From Amorphochlora amoebiformis (Eukaryota > Cercozoa > Chlorarachniophyceae), in contig BAAHQB010000002.1 of NCBI GenBank assembly GCA_054601695.1, forward strand, positions 496,001 through 560,000: a stretch of DNA of 64,000 nucleotides, read 5' to 3'. Positions 1-64,000 of this stretch are shown piece after piece. A program made the position numbers and the translations under genes. The notes beneath the pieces were generated by a model that saw nothing but the letters and a program-made list of their open reading frames with translations, did not search any database and was not told the DNA's origin. Each line of letters begins with the position of its first letter. The first letter of the stretch is position 1.

Positions 1-1
1 T

Positions 2-81
<80 letters not shown>

Positions 82-85
82 ACAG

Positions 86-9637
<9,552 letters not shown>

Positions 9638-9799
9638 ATCCCAACTTCAACGAAATATTATGTATAATTTACAAGATCTCATAACCTACTCGGAACAACT
9701 CTTTAACTCTTGTCCGATGAGACCAGTACTTAATAGGTCAAACCCTGCCCATGTACTCAAGTGACAGTATCGCTTTCTCTCTCCCGTATCTCTCTCCCG

Positions 9800-9838
<39 letters not shown>

Positions 9839-9886
9839 TTGTCTCTCTCTCTTGTCTCTCTCTATCTCCTCTCTCTCTCCTATCAT

Positions 9887-9917
<31 letters not shown>

Positions 9918-10020
9918 CTATCACTCTCTCTCCCTCTCTCTCTCTCTCCTCTCTCTCTCTCTCATCTCCCTCTCTCTCCTCTCTCTCTCTCTCCTCTCTA
10001 TCTATCGATCTCTCTCTCTT

Positions 10021-10051
<31 letters not shown>

Positions 10052-10657
10052 CTTTCTCTCTCTCTAAATCTCTCTCGAATAAGACTTCTCTACTTCTCTA
10101 CCCCCCCCCCCCCCCGCCCCGGCCCTCCCTCAACCGGAGCCTACTTTCTTCCATAAATAATTCGAAATCCAAACATAGGACTCAGCCCTAACCTTAATCG
10201 TAGCATTCCAGATCCTAACCCTAACTCTAACCTAACCCTAACCCTAACCCTAACCCTAACCCTAACCCTACTCACACAAAGTCGCATTACACAATTTTTT
10301 ACCCGCATACCACACACAGTCCAAACCACATCAACACTGAACACGCCCAACATCGCGATCTGCTGGTATCCCTAACAGCACTATAATCCCACTCTGTGGA
10401 GTAGTCAATGGTCCTCGGGCTAAGACATGCTGAATAATCTCATCCTAACCCTACTCACCACCCCCCCAACAACACCATCTGCTGTGATGCCAAACAGCAC
10501 TATAGCGGAGTCAACGGTCCTTGGACTGAATAATCTGATCCTAACCCTAATTCTAATCCTAACCCTAACCCTAATCCTAACCCTAACCCTAATCCTAATC
10601 CTAACCCTAATCCTAATCCTAACCCTAACCCTAACCCTAACCCTAACATCTTAGGAG
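9638..10657. other. Intergenic region A-B: CT tract, CCCTAA satellite, dispersed element
   Basis: No credible gene lies here. 9775-10077 is an almost pure (CT)n polypyrimidine tract, followed by a 17-nt C run at 10100-10116. 10214-10270 and 10538-10648 are CCCTAA/CCTAAT satellite. Two copies of a dispersed element (10357-10444 and 10475-10541) are set into the satellite. Gene B starts immediately after the array, with 'atcttaggag' preceding its ATG. Confidence 0.8.
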
Positions 10658-26993
<16,336 letters not shown>

Positions 26994-27589
26994 TCGAGCA
27001 ACGGGCAGCCTCCGACGTTCTACTCTAAATTTATTTGGTTTTCTTAGTTTTAGTGAGTACTGAGCCTGAGAGCCTATTTTGTGTATATTTTGTGTATAGC
27101 GTACGTGTTTTAAAGTTCAAGTTATGACCTCGATCTTTGTGTGTACTTGTGCAAGAAACTGGAAAAATTACACCCAATTCGCTTTACTAGTATTAGGATT
27201 TCCTAGATTTTCTTATAATTTTTGTATCTGTACGTATGACGTACACGACTTTGCCATAGTAGTCGTCGCTAGAAATAGTCTAGCTAGGTAAGTACTGACG
27301 GATCTATATCCAACTTTGGACACGAGTCTAGTAGTCTCATCTAGCTCATGTAGACACTCCTTCGGTACTAGACTAATAGTTAGTGCATCCGTATCTGTAC
27401 AAGTTGTCATGGTCACAGTTCACTGGGAATAGGCATATGTAAGTAGTTGATATCGTTATGATTGAATTTACGAGAGCTTTCAGGGAGGGAATCGCCGCGT
27501 AAATGTCACGCACTTGTGTCACGATACTCTTTCCGGAACTAAACATCGCTGAAAGCATCCTACCAGAGCTAGGCCTAAACGGAAAAGTG
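26994..27589. other. Convergent intergenic region between genes B and C
   Basis: 596 bp of ordinary mixed-composition sequence with no microsatellite and no telomere-type repeat, between the TGA of gene B and the TAG of gene C. It probably contains both 3' untranslated regions. Small open frames on the minus strand (for example 27373-27609) overlap the end of gene C in another frame and are not convincing. Confidence 0.6.
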
Positions 27590-38256
<10,667 letters not shown>

Positions 38257-38824
38257 GTTCTGAGAGAACAATTAAATTCAACCCTCGTAACCATCCTTGC
38301 CTAAATATCTTCTCGGCCTCATCTTTCTCTTCTTCCCCTCCCCTGGAACTCCAAATAACGCTCATATTCTTATTCACAAATTTGGCGTTCCTAAGCGCGT
38401 ATAATCCCCGCCCTCTTCCCTCCTCATCGCCCAGTAAACTGACCACGACTTAGTTTTTTCAAATCTAGTGATGAATCGACTTGTGTGAGCGAAAATACAG
38501 TGGATTGGTCGATTTCTTTTTCAATTTCGTCGTCCTTCAAATGTATGCTACACTTTAGAGTGCGAAATCCCTTTTCAAATCCCTATTTATCTGTGTATTT
38601 CGCACCACGGTACTGGTTTTCGCGACCTCGTCGCTGGTCAGATCTGAGTCAGGCGGAGTTTTTGGGGAACCCGAGTTTTTTTTACAGATTGGGTTATTTA
38701 TTATTAGATATGCACATATACTTTATTCTGATATCCATCGCTCTCCTGGAAATCGGCTATTTGACGGCCGCATATTTTAAAATCAATTCTCCGAAGGTCC
38801 GCGTGGGGCTGGTGTATCTGAGTG
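38257..38824. promoter_or_regulatory. Divergent promoter region between gene C and RPL5
   Basis: 568 bp of ordinary sequence without TA microsatellite separate the ATG of gene C on the minus strand from the ATG of RPL5. It must hold both 5' untranslated regions and start sites. I cannot point to a convincing TATA box. An open frame at 38485-38847 runs into the RPL5 start in another frame and is not supported as a gene. Confidence 0.5.
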
Positions 38825-40209
38825 ATGGGCTTTATCAAGGTCATTAAGAACAAGGCGTACTTCAAGCGCTACCAGGTGAATCCTTGTGGGATGTGGGCTT
38901 AATTACACACTTTCGTGTGCTTTACTTTTTACCAGCTAGCTAAGACATAATTTTGACAATAAGTTTTTGAACCCATCTCAGGTCAAGTTCAAGCGCCGTC
39001 GAGAGGCGAAGACTGACTACTACGCCCGTCAGCGCCTGATCCTCCAGGACAAGAACAAATATAAAACTCCCAAGTATCGCTTCGTCGTGCGCTTCACAAA
39101 CGCCGATATCGTGTGCCAAATCTTCTCCGCTGACCTCGATCACGATGTTTGCTTGGCCTCTGCCTACGCCCACGAGCTCCGTCGCTACGGTGTCAACGTA
39201 TGTCAGGGGAAGGGATATTAACCATAGAAGGGTTAGCGGGAAGATGCTGTAAAGATTGTAGAGTTAGTTTGGGTTTTAGGGTTTGGGTCGTGGGGTTTCG
39301 GTTGTGGGGTTTTGTTTGGGTTGGGGTTTGTAAGATGGGTTTTTAGTAATTGTGACTAGGAAGTTTACATTGATTCTGTGACATATGAACTGATGTCGAA
39401 ACAAACTATAATCACAGGTTGGTCTCACTAACTACGCCGCCGCCTACTGCACGGGGCTGCTGCTCGCCCGCCGCGTGAATTCCAAGTTTGAGCTCAAATA
39501 CTCAGGGCCTGTTCGTGCCGAATGCGATATGGGAGAGTGGGATGACGGATACTTCGACGGAGAGTATGCTGTCGATGAGGATGAGAGCGGAAAGAAGGCC
39601 TTCTGCGCTCTTCTCGACGTCGGTCTAGCCCGCACCACAACTGGTGCTCGTCTCTTCGGTGCTCTGAAGGGTGCCTGTGATGGTGGTTTAGATATTCCCC
39701 ACTCCAACCGTCGGTTCCCTGGTACCAAGAGGAACGAGGATGGTGAAATCGAGACTAGTAGCGAGACCCAGCGCAAGTACATCTTCGGGGGTCACGTCGC
39801 CGACTACATGCGTAAGCTTCAAGATGAGGATGAGGATAAGTACAAACTCCAATTCGGAAAATACATTGCTGCCGGTATTGGACCGGACGATCTTGAGGAG
39901 ATGTACACCAAGGCTCACGCCGGAATCCGCGATGATCCCCTTAAGAAGAGAGCTGGTACCGAAATCGGAAGGTTCAAAACGGGTGACGCTGGCCGCTCCA
40001 AGGAGAAGAAATCCTACAAGGTTCCCAGAAAGAATCGCGAAGACAAGGCCGATGCCGTTCGTCAGAAGCTTCTTGCTATGGGCAAGGTCTCCGTGTCCGA
40101 CATGGACTGGAAGGAAGGTGCTGCCGCAGAGGAGAAGAAGGAGGAGGCTGCTGAGGCTGATGTGGAGCCTGAGGCTGAGGATGACGATGAGGACGATGAT
40201 CTCCTCTAA
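38825..40209 (+). CDS. RPL5: Cytosolic 60S ribosomal protein L5 (uL18)
   Basis: Three exons, 38825-38875, 38982-39197 and 39418-40209, give 352 residues with both introns in phase 0. The protein starts [17 protein letters not shown] and continues with the family hallmarks [84 protein letters not shown] and [10 protein letters not shown]. It binds 5S rRNA as part of the 5S RNP of the large subunit. Usual length is about 300. The excess here includes a terminal Glu/Asp/Ala-rich stretch ending [10 protein letters not shown]. Introns are short (106 and 220 bp) and free of (TA)n, unlike every neighbouring gene, and codon use is G/C-richer, as expected for a highly expressed gene. The second intron contains a short GTTAGGG-like patch. 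It is convergent with gene D. Confidence 0.97.
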
Positions 40210-40274
40210 GTCTGAGGTGTAAATGTGTACAAGAATATTTAATACACAAATATATATATATATATATATATATA

Positions 40275-40317
<43 letters not shown>

Positions 40318-40642
40318 ATATATACTCACCGAAGTATCGCTGAGGCACAAAACACCTTCTGGGGTGGTTAATCGCCCGGGTTGGATATTTACTGTTTCCT
40401 ATCCGGGGATTTCTTCGTTAAGAGACCCACCCAGAAGAACCGTATGTACATCTAACATCCGTGGTGTGTCTACATGTGGCGCTCTCACTATGGCTGGTGG
40501 CCAACATACATATGTATTATATCGATGCGTACATTCATATGTACAGCATCATGTTCATGTATAATATATGAACATATTCATATAATATTTTTAGAATAGG
40601 GTATACAAGAATAATATCTATGCTACGAATATATTTATATAA

Positions 40643-40692
<50 letters not shown>

Positions 40693-41024
40693 GTATGTAT
40701 GCATATATAAAATATAGTGAAAATACATGTAAATGAACATATAGCAGATACGTTTGTGTATATTTAATATACATTATGTAACTATACATTATCTAACTAT
40801 ACTTTCATATGTTGATGTAAGCACATATAAATTTGTGCTACGGTAATAAATATATACACATTTAGGCGTACATATATATGTATATATAATATATACACAC
40901 ATACATCCATATATATATATATATATTTATATACATACATATATATATATATTTTCATATATATATAATATTAATAATTATATGTATACATATATTTATA
41001 TATATACATATATATTATATTTAC

Positions 41025-41063
<39 letters not shown>

Positions 41064-41382
41064 ATATGTATACACATGATAAATAATTACAGTTCAATTT
41101 GTCATTGATGCGTGAAATAAAATTATATATGTATATATTCTAGATATTTGTTACCTATCAGGGGAGGAGGACGATTGCGAGGACCCATCATAAAACCATG
41201 TGCGCTATTTTGATGGTAATGTTATCTCATATCATAGGCTCATGTTATCTCATATCATAGGCTACCCGGATTCACATCTGACTTGTGGATACCAAATTAC
41301 CTAGATTACCAATTGTAATACATACCTTACTGTATGTCTTTAGAGCTCGAGTCATCATGATAGTGTAGCGAGTCGATCATAA

Positions 41383-41419
<37 letters not shown>

Positions 41420-41604
41420 CTAGATATATATATATATACTAGATATTATATATCTAGATATATATATATATATATATACATGTGAGATACGAAACTATAT
41501 TGAATGGATTGATGATAGCTTGAGTCAACTTATATATTAACTCGTAATATATATATATATATATACATACATATACAACACACACGTACATGCATACATA
41601 CATA

Positions 41605-41644
<40 letters not shown>

Positions 41645-42223
41645 CATGATATATGTGTATATATAAGAACATTAGTCTTTCTATAATATAATTGTAACTT
41701 TCAAGAAGAAAAACGAGATCATCCTTACGTACTAGCATAGTAATTAATTCTAGCTATACTAGTAATTAATTACTCAATGAATAAATTAGACGAATAATCT
41801 AATCAGTTAATAATATTACCACACCGTGGCGATATCTACTAGATCTACTAGATCTAGGATATTTAAATATACACACTACTAGACACACGAATAATGTCTA
41901 GAATGTATTTTAATTAGAAATTAGGAAGGAGTCTAGTTAAAATTAAAAGTTATTTTCCGCCGAACTTAGTGTATCATAAGTAGTATATATATTATGATTG
42001 CATTTGCCATTTTCTAGTTTTTTTCCGCCGAACTTAATGTATCATAAGTAGTATATATATTATGATTGCATTTGCCATTTTCTAGTTTTCGATCAGCTGA
42101 TGATTGACAAAAATCAACTTTCAATAAGTCTAGCAGCCGCCGTATGCAGAAGCGATATGTATGCATGTAGTAACTATATCATGGTTGGTTCGAAATCTTA
42201 TATTAACGCCATTCTTCAGGTTT
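40210..42223. other. Convergent intergenic region RPL5-gene D with possible small exons
   Basis: TA and ATAC repeats surround three unique islands. On the plus strand an open segment ending PRRT with donor gtatgt (to about 40441), GRRTIARTHHKTMCAILM (41162-41215, flanked by cag and gtaatg) and SSSHHDSVASRS-stop (41344-41382) would join in phase 0, but no start codon is evident. On the minus strand 40331-40399 could also be an exon. 41221-41264 and 41951-42088 contain direct duplications (20 bp and 71 bp). An open frame 42100-42282 overlaps the last exon of gene D. None is firm enough to call. Confidence 0.35.
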
Positions 42224-58995
<16,772 letters not shown>

Positions 58996-59271
58996 TAGCG
59001 CCAAGATATTCTAATTTGTCGGCTTTTGGATTCCGGTATGCTCAATGGCTCTTTCGAAAGAAATTATGAAAACAATCAAGTCTATTCGTGGATTGTGAGA
59101 GTTCAAAGGCGTATATACACCTATTTATTTCATATTTAGCTCTCTTGATATCGCCATTGTCCTGCAACAGCAGACTTTCTTCCATGGAAAATAACTTTTC
59201 GGCCCTTGTTGGATTCCGGGAACTCGTCGACTCCAATCCCGCACGCACAGTTATCGTTCACTTACCTCTCT
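58996..59271. promoter_or_regulatory. Divergent promoter region between gene D and gene E
   Basis: 276 bp of mixed-composition sequence with no microsatellite lie between the two divergent start codons. No specific element is recognised. Confidence 0.4.
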
Positions 59272-59973
59272 ATGACGACGCGAAAGCGCCCGATTGACGA
59301 GAACAGAACACGAAAAGGCCCAATCAAAAAGCGTGGCCGTGGCCGACCAAAGAAAAAACCCACATCCAACTTGAAATTGGTGCCCTTCCAGCTGTAATCC
59401 AGAAAGCTTGCCCTCTGCATATCATTCTAAGCCGATATGTTACTATGAAAAGAACCCCACTTTCACTTTTGACTGCCTTTCTGAGCCCTTCTTCAACACA
59501 CAGGCAGATGAGGTGGTAAGAATAAGTGCAGACGGCATTGGGGGAGATAAGAGCAGCAAGCTGAACGGTTCCGTTGGAAGCGCAGGAAAGAAGAGAGGGC
59601 GTGGCCGGCCGAAGAAGAAGGCCCTGCCGTCTACGACTGAGGTAGGAGGAGTAGATAACGTGGAAATTTTCTCTGAGGTATGTCGTTGGGGCTGTTTTGC
59701 AGGCGAGTGTAGTGTCGAGGGGAAAGGCCTTGACGCAAACGGTGAGCAAATCGAGTGCGGTTCAGGTAATTCTAGGAGAGAGTATTGAGTTTGGGGGGAA
59801 TACCTAGAAGGGCAAGGCGAAGTTGACAGTGCCTAAGGGCCCACGTGTCTCTCATGTCCCCATGTCTACGTATCTATGCACTTGTACACACATCAGGATG
59901 CCTCTTCGTTGCAGACCAGTCCCTACGGATCCCCCAAGATGGACTTTAAGGCGATATTAAGGCAACAATCAAA

Positions 59974-59977
<4 letters not shown>
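59272..59977 (+). CDS. Gene E: small protein with two AT-hooks, possibly the N-terminus of gene F
   Basis: Proposed exons 59272-59379, 59504-59677, 59703-59741 and 59897-59977 (TGA), about 133 residues. Two copies of the AT-hook KKRGRGRPKKK (residues 19-29 and 65-75) would bind the minor groove of AT-rich DNA, so a nuclear or nucleolar location is likely. The intron 59678-59702 would be only 25 nt (gtatgtcgtt to ttttgcag); unspliced reading stays open to 59788, so this intron is uncertain. The stop of the last exon overlaps the ATG at 59974. Phase also allows 59741 to splice directly to the exon at 60028, which would fuse the AT-hooks to the Deg protease. Plant DEG9-type proteases are nuclear, which makes that fusion plausible. 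Confidence 0.5.
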
Positions 59978-63480
<3,503 letters not shown>

Positions 63481-63633
63481 GTGTGTCACACTAGAAATTA
63501 AAATAACGGCTGGGTTAGGTTCACAGGGCTAAGATTAGGGCTAGGGCTGCGGGATGTCGGATGTATACGTAACGGAGGTATACCTGATATGTATATATGC
63601 ATATGTATATATATATATATATATATGTATGTA

Positions 63634-63671
<38 letters not shown>

Positions 63672-63784
63672 GGGTGTATGTTATTATCTATGTAAATATA
63701 CACATACTGATATATACATACATATATATATATATATATATAAGTATACATATAAGTATACATATATATATACATATATATAAG

Positions 63785-63843
<59 letters not shown>

Positions 63844-63910
63844 TTTTGTGTATATTTATTTGTTTACTTATTTAACTCTATACATATACATGTTCGATAT
63901 AATATTGTAT

Positions 63911-63958
<48 letters not shown>

Positions 63959-63968
63959 AATATGCATA

Positions 63969-63999
<31 letters not shown>

Positions 64000-64000
64000 G
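63481..64000. other. Gene F intron or right-edge sequence, mostly TA repeat
   Basis: After the donor gtgtgtc there are about 100 bp of mixed sequence containing TTAGGG-like words, then (TA)n and TATG repeats to the window end. No exon was recognised. Confidence 0.6.

Noticed and set aside
38485-38847. Open frame of 120 codons just upstream of RPL5
   Set aside because: It overlaps the RPL5 start in another frame and occupies the divergent promoter; no recognised similarity and no splice partners.

Overview
This is nuclear DNA of a eukaryote, most likely a unicellular alga or other protist. The window has spliceosomal GT-AG introns, a complete cytosolic ribosomal protein L5 gene, protein-kinase genes, a Deg-type protease gene and very large blocks of TTAGGG/CCCTAA telomere-type repeats. 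I cannot name the organism. No prokaryotic genes, CRISPR arrays, rRNA or tRNA genes were seen. Most of the 64 kb is (TA)n microsatellite, telomere-like satellite and other simple repeat, so nearly all long open frames (runs of Y-I, or of L-G, V-R and N-P) are repeat artefacts. The real coding capacity is in about 90 short exons (8-220 bp, plus one of 792 bp). I found them by looking for non-repetitive islands bounded by AG and GT whose reading phases join.

Layout: gene A (+, runs in from the left edge, stop at 9635-9637) is a degenerate protein kinase (pseudokinase). Gene B (+, 10658-26993) is a kinase with intact HRD and DFG motifs and a Ser/Pro-rich tail. Gene C (-, 38256-27590) is a complete 303-residue P-loop nucleotide kinase of cytidylate-kinase type. 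RPL5 (+, 38825-40209) is compact and almost free of repeats. Gene D (-, 58995-42224) is a 394-residue protein of unknown function with a likely mitochondrial targeting start and one EF-hand-like loop. Gene E (+, 59272-59977) encodes two AT-hooks. Gene F (+, from about 59974 past the right edge) is a Deg/HtrA serine protease. B and C converge, C and RPL5 diverge, RPL5 and D converge, and D and E diverge. E and F may be one gene.

The most striking feature is structural. At many exons, the exon edge with its splice site has been copied one to seven times into the adjacent intron, each copy embedded between (TA)n tracts. These splice-junction echoes occur on both strands, at acceptors and at donors, in genes A, B, C and D. 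Telomere-type repeats also supply functional-looking splice sites (CCCTAG as acceptor, GTTAGG as donor), and one 49-nt intron is made almost wholly of TTAGGG units. Introns otherwise range from two 25-nt candidates to several kilobases of TA repeat.

The gene models are my own manual splicing by reading phase. RPL5 and gene C are the firmest. A, B, D and F are strong, with a few unresolved joins that I state. E is tentative.
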